This document shows positions 8,273 through 16,359 of a stretch of DNA of 25,236 bases, piece after piece. Each line of letters opens with the position of its first letter. Positions within the stretch are counted from its first letter, which is position 1. The stretch lies in NCBI GenBank assembly GCA_046484585.1, contig JAWOIQ010000037.1, positions 1 to 25,236 on the forward strand. Reading direction: 5' to 3'. This stretch comes from JAGXFP01 sp046484585 (GTDB taxonomy: Bacteria > Desulfobacterota > Desulfobulbia > Desulfobulbales > JAGXFP01). Position numbers and translations under genes: made by a program. The notes under the pieces are model-generated. The model saw only the letters and a list, made by a program, of their open reading frames with translations, made no database searches and was not told the DNA's origin.

Positions 8273-9592
8273 ATGAAAACAATCAACGTTGGACTTATCG
8301 GCTTTGGGACGGTCGGCAGCGGCACCGCCGAGGTTTTGCACGAACAGGCCGCGCGCCTGGAGAAAAGAACCGGTCACCTGATTCGTCTTAAAACCGTTGC
8401 CGATTTAAATGTCGAGTCGATTCCCGCCCATTTGGGCGAAGTCAAACTCACCAAGGATGTTGAGGATATCTTCGGAGATCCGGAAATCGATATTGTCATT
8501 GAACTGATCGGCGGCATCGAACCCGCCAAGACCTTTATCCTGAAGGCCATTGCCAGGGGCAAACATGTGGTCACCGCCAATAAGGCTCTGATCTCCCAGC
8601 ACGGCATGGAGATCTTCAACGCCGCCGCCGCCCAGGGGGTGGAAGTTGGTTTCGAGGCCAGTGTCGGCGGCGGCATTCCGGTGATCAAGGCCCTCAAGGA
8701 GGGGCTGGTCGCCAACAATATCATGTCGATTATGGGCATTATGAACGGCACCGCCAATTATATCCTGAATAAAATGACCGACGAAGGCGCGCCGTTCCAG
8801 GAGGTGCTGGCCGAGGCCCAGGAGATCGGCTACGCCGAGGCGGACCCGACCTATGACATCGAGGGGATCGATACCGCCCACAAGCTGGTGATCCTGATGA
8901 CCATGGCCTTCGGCATGCATGTCAAGCTGGAGGATATCAGCACCGAGGGAATTTCCTCCATCGAGCCGATCGACATCGAGTTTGCCCGGGAGTTCGGCTA
9001 TCGGATTAAGCTGCTGGCGATCAGCGTTAATCATGGCGATCATGTCGAGGCCAGGGTCCACCCGACCATGGTGCCGGAGCGGCATATGCTGGCCAATATC
9101 GGCGGCGCCTATAACGGCATCCATTTCAACGGCGATATGGTCGGCAATGTTCTCCTCTACGGGCTCGGCGCCGGCAAGATGCCCACCGGCAGTGCCGTGG
9201 CCGCCGACGTTGTCGATATCGCCAGGAACATCGTTCACGGTTCGATAAACCGGGTGCCGAGTCTTTCCTACCGGCCCGAGAATATCACGGCGGGTTCGAT
9301 CACCCCGATGGAAGAGCTGCGCTGCCCCTACTATTTCAGGATTTCGGCAGCCGATGAACCGGGGGTGCTTTCCACTTTGGCCGGTATTCTCGGCAAGAAC
9401 GATATCAGCATCGAGTCGGTGATCCAGAAGAGCCGGGAAGAGGGTGGTACGGTACCGGTGGTGATCCTTGCCTATGAGGCCAGTGAATCGTCGGTTAGAA
9501 AGGCCCTTGCCGAAATCGACAGTCTCGACATCTGTCCGGTCAAGACCGTCAAGATCAGAATCCTTCAGGACCGGGATAATGGCGAAGACTAA
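8273..9592 (+). CDS. hom: Homoserine dehydrogenase with C-terminal ACT domain
   Basis: The enzyme reduces aspartate-4-semialdehyde to homoserine with NAD(P)H in the threonine/methionine branch of the aspartate pathway. It is 439 residues, the usual size for the monofunctional enzyme with a regulatory domain. The Rossmann motif GFGTVGSG is at 10-17. The catalytic domain shows TANKALIS, GFEASVGGGIPVIK, GIMNGTANYILNKM and the EAQEIGYAEADPTYDIEGIDTAHKL signature. An ACT domain at about 350-430 (YFRISAADEPGVLSTLAGILGKNDISIESVIQ) suggests feedback control by threonine, by analogy with the family. Its end overlaps the next gene by 14 nt, so the operon is translationally coupled. Confidence 0.96.
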   Translation: MKTINVGLIGFGTVGSGTAEVLHEQAARLEKRTGHLIRLKTVADLNVESIPAHLGEVKLTKDVEDIFGDPEIDIVIELIGGIEPAKTFILKAIARGKHVVTANKALISQHGMEIFNAAAAQGVEVGFEASVGGGIPVIKALKEGLVANNIMSIMGIMNGTANYILNKMTDEGAPFQEVLAEAQEIGYAEADPTYDIEGIDTAHKLVILMTMAFGMHVKLEDISTEGISSIEPIDIEFAREFGYRIKLLAISVNHGDHVEARVHPTMVPERHMLANIGGAYNGIHFNGDMVGNVLLYGLGAGKMPTGSAVAADVVDIARNIVHGSINRVPSLSYRPENITAGSITPMEELRCPYYFRISAADEPGVLSTLAGILGKNDISIESVIQKSREEGGTVPVVILAYEASESSVRKALAEIDSLDICPVKTVKIRILQDRDNGED

Positions 9593-10796
9593 AACGGTAA
9601 TTCTGATCGGCGACGGCATGGGCGATCTGCCCATTGCCGAGCTGGGCGGACTTACTCCCCTGGAGTATGTCGACACCCCGGCCATGGATTTCGTCGCGAA
9701 AAACGGCGAGCTGGCCCTGCTTAAAACGATCCCGAACGGCTACCCGCCCGGCAGCGATGTGGCGAATCTTTCGCTGCTCGGATATCGGCCCGAGGAGTTC
9801 TACACCGGCCGTTCCCCCCTGGAAGCGGCCAGCATGGGGGTAGAACTGGCGCCGCGGGAGACGGCCTTCCGCTGCAACCTGGTTACTCTGGACCGCGACG
9901 GAGACGGTCAGGTGATCATGGTCGATTACAGCGGCGGTCACATCTCCACCCCGGAAGCCCGCGAGTTGATCGAGGCGCTGGCGGCGGAGTTGAACGACGA
10001 CAACCTTCAATTCCATTCCGGCGTGAGTTACCGTCATCTGCTGGTCGTCAAGGATAGTCCGGATAATTACGAGGCGGAACCGCCCCACGACTATACCGGT
10101 CAAGATGTTTCCGGGCAGTGGAACCGCATGCTGAAAACCCCTGTGCTCGGGAAAACCATCCGAAAGGCCTGCGGCATTTTGGTGGGCCACGAGGTTAACC
10201 GCCGCCGTCTGGCCAACGGCGAGAACCCCGCCAACGCCATCTGGCTATGGGGGCAGGGCAGGGCGCCGGTAATGGTGACCCTGCCGGAGAGATACGGCAT
10301 CAAAGGCAGCCTAATCTCCGCCGTCGACCTGCTTAAGGGGATCGGAGTCTACGCGGGCTTGGGGATTGTGAATGTCGAGGGGGCCACCGGTTATCTCGAC
10401 ACCAATTACGCGGGCAAGGTCGAAGCCGCCCTGCAAAGTATTAAGGAGTGCGATTTGGTCGTGGTCCACGTGGAGGCGCCGGATGAGGCCGCTCATCAGG
10501 GTTCCCGGGATGACAAACTGAAGGCCATTGCCGATTTCGACACCAGGATCGTCAAGCCGATTCTGGAAGGATTACGGAACGGGCCGCCGTTCCGGCTGGT
10601 GGTAGCGATGGATCATTTCACCCCGCTCAGTACCATGACCCACGATTCACAGCCGGTGCCGGTGGCGATCTACGATTCAAAAGAGCCCGGGCCGGCTTCC
10701 GGTTTGACCTATACCGAATCAAACGGGCTTAAGAGCGGAGTATCGTATAGCGACGGCCGGGCTTTTTTCAACCGATTGATGCAGGTGGATGAGTAA
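9579..10796 (+). CDS. ApgM-like protein, proposed alternative homoserine kinase
   Basis: This 405-residue member of the alkaline-phosphatase superfamily is of the archaeal-type cofactor-independent phosphoglycerate mutase group. Metal and active-site motifs are IGDGMGD (D12), GSDVANLSLLGY (probable nucleophile Ser59), HVEAPDEAAHQGS and the late DHFTP. In deltaproteobacteria and other lineages lacking ThrB, a subfamily of these proteins sits beside hom and is described as a proposed homoserine kinase (TIGR02535). The overlap with hom supports that role over glycolysis. I infer ATP-dependent phosphorylation of homoserine. The ATG at 9579 begins the conserved domain and has AGGA upstream; in-frame starts further 5' lie inside hom. 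Phosphoglycerate mutase activity cannot be excluded. Confidence 0.8.
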   Translation: MAKTKTVILIGDGMGDLPIAELGGLTPLEYVDTPAMDFVAKNGELALLKTIPNGYPPGSDVANLSLLGYRPEEFYTGRSPLEAASMGVELAPRETAFRCNLVTLDRDGDGQVIMVDYSGGHISTPEARELIEALAAELNDDNLQFHSGVSYRHLLVVKDSPDNYEAEPPHDYTGQDVSGQWNRMLKTPVLGKTIRKACGILVGHEVNRRRLANGENPANAIWLWGQGRAPVMVTLPERYGIKGSLISAVDLLKGIGVYAGLGIVNVEGATGYLDTNYAGKVEAALQSIKECDLVVVHVEAPDEAAHQGSRDDKLKAIADFDTRIVKPILEGLRNGPPFRLVVAMDHFTPLSTMTHDSQPVPVAIYDSKEPGPASGLTYTESNGLKSGVSYSDGRAFFNRLMQVDE

Positions 10797-11242
10797 TGGC
10801 AAAAACGGTCGACGAGGCCATGGGCGACTATATCCATCGCACCGAGCGCCGGGTTCTTTATGCGGACACGGATTCCGGCGGGGTGGTCTATTACGGCAAT
10901 TATCTCCATTTTTTCGAGGCGGGGCGGACCGAGATTCTCCGGGCCAACGGCGCTTCGTATCGCGAACTGGAGGAGAAAGGCTATATCCTGCCGGTGGTGG
11001 AATGTCATACCCGTTACAAAGCCTCTGCCCGTTATGACGATCTGCTGGTCGTTGAGACTTCGGTTCACGATGTCAGAAAGATGTCCTGCCGCTTCAACCA
11101 CCGGGTCATCAGGGCTGACGACGGGCAGCTGTTGGTCAGGGGATATACCATGCACGCCGTTGTCGATCTTCAGGGCAAGCTCACCCGTTTCCCCGATTAT
11201 TTCCTGGATAAATTAACCCTGATCGCCGGGGCCGGTTCTTGA
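10796..11242 (+). CDS. ybgC: YbgC/FadM-type acyl-CoA thioesterase
   Basis: This is a 148-residue hot-dog-fold thioesterase of the 4-hydroxybenzoyl-CoA thioesterase/YbgC family. The signature YADTDSGGVVYYGNYLHFFEAGRTE (residues 20-44) contains the catalytic Asp. A second strand block (CHTRYKASARYDDLLVVET) and a C-terminal VDLQGKLTRFPDYF are typical. The start codon overlaps the preceding stop (TAATG). In many proteobacteria ybgC leads the tol cluster; here it is tied to the hom operon about 3 kb away on the other strand. The substrate (short-chain or phospholipid-related acyl-CoA/ACP) is not evident from sequence. Confidence 0.88.
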   Translation: MAKTVDEAMGDYIHRTERRVLYADTDSGGVVYYGNYLHFFEAGRTEILRANGASYRELEEKGYILPVVECHTRYKASARYDDLLVVETSVHDVRKMSCRFNHRVIRADDGQLLVRGYTMHAVVDLQGKLTRFPDYFLDKLTLIAGAGS

Positions 11243-11272
11243 AGGCTATCGTGCCGGTCTTGTGAGTTTTTT

Positions 11273-11430
11273 GTAACCGTTCAGCAGCACCACATCTTCG
11301 GACGATCGGCCCGGCTTACGTACACGAGGTACGCGGCGCCGATCCGCTTGTCCAAATCTGCACCACTACTGAACGGTTACAGTCCGGCGGTTTTGGATAC
11401 TTTGGCGACCGCCCCGGTGAACGGTTACAG
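11273..11430 (+). repeat. 158-bp palindromic repeat element, copy 1
   Basis: The segment 11273-11380 begins GTAACCGTTCAG and ends CTGAACGGTTAC, with imperfectly complementary arms meeting at a GTAC-ACGAG-GTAC centre. A second arm follows with its own GGCGGT/ACCGCC stem and another GAACGGTTAC terminus at 11419-11428. A near-identical copy lies inverted at 20567-20723. It starts 30 nt after the ybgC stop. No reading frame is present, so it looks like a non-autonomous dispersed element that folds as one long and one short hairpin. Confidence 0.85.
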
Positions 11431-11502
11431 TTTTTTAACGATTTCAGCTACTTCCGTCCGAGAACTTAATCGGATGCAAAGCAGTTTTATTGATAAAGTA
11501 TA

Positions 11503-11530
11503 TTGACAAATTCGGCCTGTTTATTATAGT
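11503..11530 (+). promoter_or_regulatory. Promoter of the initiator tRNA gene
   Basis: Consensus TTGACA (11503-11508), a 16-bp spacer and TATAGT (11525-11530) lie 14 nt before the mature tRNA 5' end. Confidence 0.7.
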
Positions 11531-11544
11531 GTTGGCTTCAGTGA

Positions 11545-11621
<77 letters not shown>

Positions 11622-11630
11622 TTTAAATGC

Positions 11631-11667
11631 AAAGGGTTTCAGGCTTACGGCTTGAAACCCTTTTTTT
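11631..11667 (+). terminator. Rho-independent terminator after tRNA-fMet
   Basis: An 11-bp perfect stem AAAGGGTTTCA / TGAAACCCTTT with an 11-nt loop runs into a seven-T tract. Confidence 0.85.
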
Positions 11668-11717
11668 GTATCTATTTCACACCACTCAGCAGATCGGATT
11701 GCTATGCCTTATTTGGT

Positions 11718-11888
11718 GTTTTTTGCGACCCATCAGCTTTGACAAACTCGCAAAAACTGATTTGCCACGTCATTGCGAGGAGCGAAGCGACGAAGCAATC
11801 GAGTATTTTCAACTAGTTACATGTTTGTGGATTGCTTCGCTTCGCTCGCAATGACTGAATTTGTGACTTTTTGCGGCCTCATCAGCTT
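11718..11888. repeat. Nested palindromic repeats between tRNA-fMet and the ferredoxin gene
   Basis: Two complementary arms, 11769-11800 (GTCATTGCGAGGAGCGAAGC...) and 11830-11855 (GATTGCTTCGCTTCGCTCGC...), form a long hairpin of the GTCATTGCGAG type seen as dispersed repeats in many bacterial genomes. It is flanked by near-direct copies of TTTTTGCGACC-ATCAGCTTT (11718-11740 and 11869-11888). The left copy also pairs with CTCGCAAAAA at 11748-11757. The ferredoxin stop codon lies inside the right copy. Confidence 0.7.
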
Positions 11889-12067
11889 TTGGTGATGGCG
11901 CCGGACGGACACCCGTCAATTGCCTGCTGCGCCTTATCCTCCTGGTCTTCGGGAACCGGATCCACCTTTACGTGAGCCTTTTCGCCGCGCACTTCGAAGA
12001 CCTCGGGACAGGTGGCTTCGCAATTACCCGAACCGATACACAGATCTTTATCGACACTTACTTTCAT
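11882..12067 (-). CDS. Small single-cluster ferredoxin with Ser replacing one Cys ligand
   Basis: This is a 61-residue ferredoxin, a soluble low-potential electron carrier. The motif is C10-I-G-S13-G-N-C16-E-A-T-C20-P with a distal C53-P. Monocluster ferredoxins of the Thermotoga type have Cys at the second position (C-x2-C-x2-C ... C-P); here that position is Ser13. This suggests a [3Fe-4S] cluster or a Ser-ligated [4Fe-4S] cluster. C20 probably has a non-ligand role, as in the Thermotoga protein. The ATG is preceded by GGGAGGT, a strong ribosome-binding site. It has no operon partner, so the redox partner is not indicated. Confidence 0.9.
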   Translation of the reverse strand: MKVSVDKDLCIGSGNCEATCPEVFEVRGEKAHVKVDPVPEDQEDKAQQAIDGCPSGAITKS

Positions 12068-12576
12068 GGTTTTTTACCTCCCGAATTTTTTTATAATCAG
12101 TTTCCTCTTCAGTCTTCTCTTTCGAACTCCCTTTCGACATTTGCAAATTGCGGGCCAGTTCACTCTTTAGGCAGGTGACCGGACCTGGACCGATCAGTGG
12201 CTATATCCCGCGAGGGCGCTCTTCTTATTCCCGGCTCTTGCCGCGGGGTTCCCTCAGGCGAGGCTTTCGGTTGACGGCGCAATGTCTGAATCAATAAAAT
12301 AACCGGGCCTCCTGATCCGAAAAACGTGGCGCCATAACTCCTGTTCGTCAGGACACCTGTCCACTCAAACAGGAAAACTAGCACGATCGTCGGGTGAGCC
12401 CACATCATCAATATCGGCAACAACCACGACAACAGCTTTTCAGGCTCCCGCCCGGCCGGATTTTCCGGGAAAAAATGATTTAAATGATTGACTTGCCGGG
12501 GGAGTTGGACCGTATTCTTTAAACGAAACATAAGACAACCCGGAAAATTGATTTAACAACAAAAGAGGAAATCGTC
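12068..12576. other. 509-nt intergenic region with no supported gene
   Basis: It holds the ferredoxin ribosome-binding site at the left and the reductase ribosome-binding site (AGAGGAAA) at the right. A minus-strand frame of 123 codons (12160-12531) has one hydrophobic stretch but no ribosome-binding site, an Arg/Pro-rich tail and no family I recognise, so I leave it uncalled. A weak promoter-like pair TTGACT / TATTCT with a 19-bp spacer (12488-12518) could serve the reductase gene. Confidence 0.5.
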
Positions 12577-13446
12577 ATGAAGATCGGATTTATTGGATTG
12601 GGCATCATGGGCAGCCGGATGGCCGCCAATCTGCTTAAAAGGGGTTATGAACTCGTGCTCTATAACCGCACCCGCGAAAAGGCCGGGTCCTTACTGGATC
12701 TGGGGGCCTCGTGGGCCGATACCCCCATGGATCTCGGTCAGCGGGTCAAGATCGTCATTACGATGCTTTCAACCCCCGAGGCGGTTGGCGAGACAGCCTT
12801 GCATGGCAGGTATTCCTTCCTTGACACCATGCCGGCCGAGGCGCTCTGGATCGACTGCACGACTGTGAATCCCTCTTTCTCGAAACGCATGGCGGGGGAG
12901 GCGGCCGCGCGCAAGATCCGTTTCCTCGACGCACCGGTGGCCGGCTCGAAGGGTCCGGCCGAGGCCGGCCAGCTCGTCTTCTTTGTCGGGGGATCCGATC
13001 AGGATATGGAGGCGGCCCGGCCGCTCTTCGAGGCCATGGGCAAGGTGATTTTCCCGATGGGCGGTCACGGCATGGGTTCGGCCATGAAGATGGTCAACAA
13101 TATCATCCTCGGCCAGGCGATGACTGCCTTCTCCGAGGCCCTGGTCTTCGGCGAAGCGCTCGGCATGACCAGGCAGGCGATCTTCGAAACCCTGGCATCG
13201 TCGCCGGTTACCGCACCCTTCCTGAATAGCAAGCGCCGGAAGTTCGAGGAGGATGACTATGCAGTCGAGTTTCCGCTGCAATGGATGCACAAGGATCTGC
13301 ACCTTGCCGCGCAAACAGCCTATGAAGCCGGTGCGGCGTTGCCGGGAATGAACGCGGCCAAGGAACTTTATGCGCTGGCAAAACGCGAAGGCCTGGCGGA
13401 AGAGGACTTCATGGCAGTCTATAAGGTGTTGGCGGCTAAACAATGA
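12577..13446 (+). CDS. Glyoxylate/succinic semialdehyde reductase (beta-hydroxyacid dehydrogenase family)
   Basis: This is a 289-residue NAD(P)-dependent reductase of the 3-hydroxyisobutyrate dehydrogenase family. The nucleotide motif GLGIMG is at 7-12, and Y-N-R-T (R31) after the second strand favours NADPH. The substrate loop FLDAPVAGSKGPAEAGQL (about 117-133) matches the GSKxPAExGQL form of GLYR-type glyoxylate/succinic-semialdehyde reductases rather than the GGxxGA form of 3-hydroxyisobutyrate dehydrogenases. The probable catalytic Lys is K171 in KMVNNIILG. Probable role: detoxifying reduction of short aldehydes such as glyoxylate or succinic semialdehyde. It is monocistronic, and a GGATGCCG/CGGCATCC stem without a T tract follows at about 13475-13506. 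Confidence 0.88.
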   Translation: MKIGFIGLGIMGSRMAANLLKRGYELVLYNRTREKAGSLLDLGASWADTPMDLGQRVKIVITMLSTPEAVGETALHGRYSFLDTMPAEALWIDCTTVNPSFSKRMAGEAAARKIRFLDAPVAGSKGPAEAGQLVFFVGGSDQDMEAARPLFEAMGKVIFPMGGHGMGSAMKMVNNIILGQAMTAFSEALVFGEALGMTRQAIFETLASSPVTAPFLNSKRRKFEEDDYAVEFPLQWMHKDLHLAAQTAYEAGAALPGMNAAKELYALAKREGLAEEDFMAVYKVLAAKQ

Positions 13447-13533
13447 CCTGAACGGTAAACCCCCGAGAACGGGCCGGATGCCGGGAAGTGCCCCCCGGCG
13501 GCATCCTGCGAGGACAGGGTACCGTGTTTTAAA

Positions 13534-13563
13534 TTGAGACTTGGTTCATCCATATGGTATATC
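13534..13563 (+). promoter_or_regulatory. Candidate promoter for the ABC transporter operon
   Basis: TTGAGA (13534-13539), an 18-bp spacer and TATATC (13558-13563) lie about 35 nt before the ATPase ATG. This is the best sigma-70-like pair in the gap, but the match is only moderate. Confidence 0.4.
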
Positions 13564-13599
13564 TCGAAAAACATTTTTTTTAACAAAGGGGAGATTTCT

Positions 13600-14304
13600 A
13601 TGGCGCTGGTTAAAGCTCGGGAGCTGAGGAAAACTTATTCGACCGGAGAGATTGAGGTGCAGGCCATCCGGGGGGTCGATCTTGACATTGACGAAGGCGC
13701 TTTTGTCTCGTTTGTCGGCCCGTCCGGCAGCGGCAAGAGTACTCTGCTGAACATGATCGGCTGCCTGGATTCTCCATCTCAAGGATATTTGAGTGTGGCG
13801 GGTCAGGATGTTTCGACAATGGATCGAAGGCAGGCTGCTGATTTTCGGGGAAAGTATCTGGGCTTTATTTTTCAGGATTTCAATCTGATGCCGGTCCTTT
13901 CCGTTTATGAAAACATAGAATACCCGTTGCTCATGGTCCAGAAATGGAGTCCTGCCAACCGCAAAAAGAGGGTAACCGAACTTCTGGAAGCCATCGGAAT
14001 GGCCGACCAGGCCAACAAGCTTCCCTCCCAGGTATCCGGTGGTCAGAAACAGCGGGTTGCCGTAGCCCGTGCCCTGGTTGCCAACCCCAAACTTATTCTG
14101 GCTGATGAGCCGACCGCGAACCTGGACAAGGAAACATCCTATAGGATTATTGCCTTGATGAAACAGATGCGCGACGAATTCAAGACCACATTTATTTTTT
14201 CGACTCACGATCCACGGGTCGTCGAGAATGCTGAAACAATCCATACCCTGGAAGACGGCAGGATAACCTCAACCCATAAAGGCTCGGGAGGCAACAATGC
14301 TTAA
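13600..14304 (+). CDS. ABC transporter ATP-binding protein (LolD/MacB-type)
   Basis: This 234-residue ATPase energises the permease encoded next. Walker A GPSGSGKST is at 40-48, the Q-loop is in FQDFNLMP, the signature VSGGQKQR is near 145, Walker B plus the catalytic Glu is LILADEPT near 165-172, and the H-loop is in FSTHDPR. Sequence features (YENIEYPL, DxxTANLDKETS) place it in the LolD/MacB/FtsE-like group, which works with FtsX-type permeases for lipoprotein or envelope-substrate extraction rather than classical import. The start at 13600 follows AAGGGGAG; the upstream in-frame ATG at 13534 would add 22 atypical residues. It overlaps the permease gene by 8 nt. Confidence 0.93.
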   Translation: MALVKARELRKTYSTGEIEVQAIRGVDLDIDEGAFVSFVGPSGSGKSTLLNMIGCLDSPSQGYLSVAGQDVSTMDRRQAADFRGKYLGFIFQDFNLMPVLSVYENIEYPLLMVQKWSPANRKKRVTELLEAIGMADQANKLPSQVSGGQKQRVAVARALVANPKLILADEPTANLDKETSYRIIALMKQMRDEFKTTFIFSTHDPRVVENAETIHTLEDGRITSTHKGSGGNNA

Positions 14305-15547
14305 TATCATTAAAATTGCCGCTCGCAATCTCAGGCGTTATAAACGTCGCACCATGCTGACTACGACCCTGGTCACCTTGGGGGTTCTGGCCGTTCTTCT
14401 GTTTATCTCGGTTAGCGGTTCCTTCAAGGCGATGATGACCGGGCAGATCACCGACTCCATGCTGGGCCATATCCAGATCCACAAAAAAGGCTATGTGGCC
14501 TCGGTGGACAACCTGCCCCTCGACCGCAATCTGAACGAGAAGCAGATCGGCATCATCAAAAAGGTCCTGGACGCGGAAGAGGTTGTGGAATCCTATACCA
14601 TGCGGATCAGGCTAGGCGCCATGTTCAGCAATTTTGCCCAGACCACCAATATACGGCTGAACGCCTATAATCCGGAACAGGAGGCGAGGACAATGCCGCT
14701 TCTTGCCGGTCGGGTTCTGGAGCGAAAAGACCGGGATACCCCCCTTCTTGAAGAGGGGGAAATCCTGATTCCCGAACTTCTGGCCAGGGGGCTCAGGGTC
14801 AAGCCCGGTGATGTCGCGGTGCTGGTCGCAAACAATCGGGATGGCTCGGTCAACGGCCGGCAATTTGTGGTGGCCGGGGTGCTTGAGGGAATCACCGGAC
14901 CCGGGGGCAGGGACGGGGCCATCCATCTTGCCGATGCCAGGGATCTGCTCCGGATTGAAGGCGTTGAAGTAAGTGAAATAGCGGTGCGGCTCAAGGACAT
15001 CGACGACCTCCCCGCACTTTATGCAAAACTTGAAAGGGAGCTCGGCGCTTTCAAAAATGACCAGGGCAAGCCTCTTTTTGAAGTTCACAGCTGGAAACAG
15101 CTGACTCCCTTTGCCAATATCGTCAAGATGATCGATCTCCTGACCCTGTTCATTAAAATCATGCTTATAACCGTTGTTCTGGTTTCCGTGATGAACGTGA
15201 TGATTATGGCGGTTTATGAAAGGATGGGCGAAATCGGCACCATTGCCGCCATCGGCACTCCGCCGGGGCGGATTTCCAGCCTGTTTATCTGGGAGGGTTT
15301 TCTTTTGGGAGGGCTTGGCAGCCTTCTGGGAACCGTTCTTTTCGCCATCGCTCTCCTGGTGATCAATAACGCCAATATCACCTTCGATTTCGGCCGGCAG
15401 AAAGATCTGCTTCTGCAGGCCGGCATCGATCCGGCTCAGGTTGTCTTTATTGTGTTGCTGGTCATTGCGGTTTCGGTCCTGGCGAGTTTGCAGCCCGCCA
15501 TCAAGGCCTCCCGCCTGGACCCGATTGAGGCCCTGCGCCACGCCTGA
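14297..15547 (+). CDS. ABC transporter permease, FtsX/LolC-E/MacB family
   Basis: This 416-residue inner-membrane protein has the FtsX/MacB layout. The N-terminal membrane helix is at about 20-40 after the family start ARNLRRYKRRT. A large periplasmic domain (about 45-265) follows, then three C-terminal helices (LLTLFIKIMLITVVLVSVMNVMIMAVYERMGEIGTIAAIGT, FLLGGLGSLLGTVLFAIALLV, VVFIVLLVIAVSVLASLQPA) ending with the ASRLDPIEALRH motif. Such permeases transmit ATPase motion to a periplasmic domain. Coupling to a LolA-like protein and an outer-membrane barrel in the same operon suggests export of a lipid or lipoprotein substrate. LolC versus MacB identity cannot be decided from this sequence. Confidence 0.9.
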   Translation: MLNIIKIAARNLRRYKRRTMLTTTLVTLGVLAVLLFISVSGSFKAMMTGQITDSMLGHIQIHKKGYVASVDNLPLDRNLNEKQIGIIKKVLDAEEVVESYTMRIRLGAMFSNFAQTTNIRLNAYNPEQEARTMPLLAGRVLERKDRDTPLLEEGEILIPELLARGLRVKPGDVAVLVANNRDGSVNGRQFVVAGVLEGITGPGGRDGAIHLADARDLLRIEGVEVSEIAVRLKDIDDLPALYAKLERELGAFKNDQGKPLFEVHSWKQLTPFANIVKMIDLLTLFIKIMLITVVLVSVMNVMIMAVYERMGEIGTIAAIGTPPGRISSLFIWEGFLLGGLGSLLGTVLFAIALLVINNANITFDFGRQKDLLLQAGIDPAQVVFIVLLVIAVSVLASLQPAIKASRLDPIEALRHA

Positions 15548-15615
15548 TCGTTATGTTTGTGTTCAGGACGAAAACGACTATCCCGGCCTTCCACCGGAAA
15601 GGAAAAGTGATAAGC

Positions 15616-16359
15616 ATGATTAGATTTATCTTGTATCCGGCATTGATCTGCCTGGCTTTGATTCTGCCGGCCGCGGCGGCGTGGGGCGTGGACGGTAATG
15701 AAATCCTCCGCCGGGTTGACGCCAACATGCAGCCGCAATCCTTCGAAATGTACCGGAAGTTGATCAATATTGAACCGGACGGCAAAAGAAAGGAGTTTAC
15801 CCTGTACACCGTCAAAAAGGGGCAGGACAAGATGGTGGCACTCTTTCTGGCTCCGGCCAGCGAAAAGGGAAGGTCCACCCTGCGCCTGGGTGAAAACATC
15901 TGGCTTTATATTCCCGCGGTCGGCAAGCCTATTCGGATCACCAGCTTGCAGTCCGTGGTGGGCGGGGTTTTTAACAATTCCGACATCATGCGGCTTGATT
16001 ACAGCGTCGAATACAACGCCGAAAAGGTAAGCGACGAGGGGGAATTCTACCTCCTCGACCTGAAGGCAAGAAACGCAACCGTAGCTTATGACCGCCTTGA
16101 AATGCAGGTGGACAAAAAGGCCATGGTGCCTGTCAAGATCAAGTGTTTAGCCGTGAGCGGCATGCTGATCAAGACCTTGTATCTGAAAGAGATCAAAGAC
16201 TTCGGCAACGGTCTGTTGCGCCCGTCGGTCATGGAGACCGACAGCCCGCTGTACAAGGGATATAAGTCGGTTATGCTCTGGGCGAAAATCACTCCGAGGG
16301 AACTGGCGGATGAAGTCTTTACCCTGAACTATCTCCCCCGGGTCGATGAACTTCGATGA
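15616..16359 (+). CDS. LolA-like outer membrane lipoprotein-sorting protein
   Basis: This 247-residue periplasmic protein has a clear signal peptide (cleavage near AAAAWG|VDG). It belongs to the LolA/LolB-like family annotated as outer membrane lipoprotein-sorting protein. The core shows DANMQPQSFEMYRKL, LYTVKKGQDKMVALFLAPASEKGRSTLRLGENIWLYIPAVGKPIRI and the late LPRVDELR. These proteins form a hydrophobic half-barrel that carries acyl chains. The start at 15616 begins the signal peptide; a frame extending to 15553 gives a non-signal leader. It lies 68 nt after the permease, and its stop overlaps the next start (ATGA). I infer that it shuttles a lipidic cargo between permease and barrel. Confidence 0.82.
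   Translation: MIRFILYPALICLALILPAAAAWGVDGNEILRRVDANMQPQSFEMYRKLINIEPDGKRKEFTLYTVKKGQDKMVALFLAPASEKGRSTLRLGENIWLYIPAVGKPIRITSLQSVVGGVFNNSDIMRLDYSVEYNAEKVSDEGEFYLLDLKARNATVAYDRLEMQVDKKAMVPVKIKCLAVSGMLIKTLYLKEIKDFGNGLLRPSVMETDSPLYKGYKSVMLWAKITPRELADEVFTLNYLPRVDELR

Noticed and set aside
12133..12146. TTGCA-AAT-TGCGG near-palindrome upstream of the ferredoxin gene, similar to the proposed regulator sites
   Set aside because: Only one half-site is intact and there is no sigma-54 promoter next to it.
12160..12531. 123-codon minus-strand frame with one hydrophobic stretch
   Set aside because: No ribosome-binding site, atypical Arg/Pro-rich tail, no recognisable family; kept only as a possibility.
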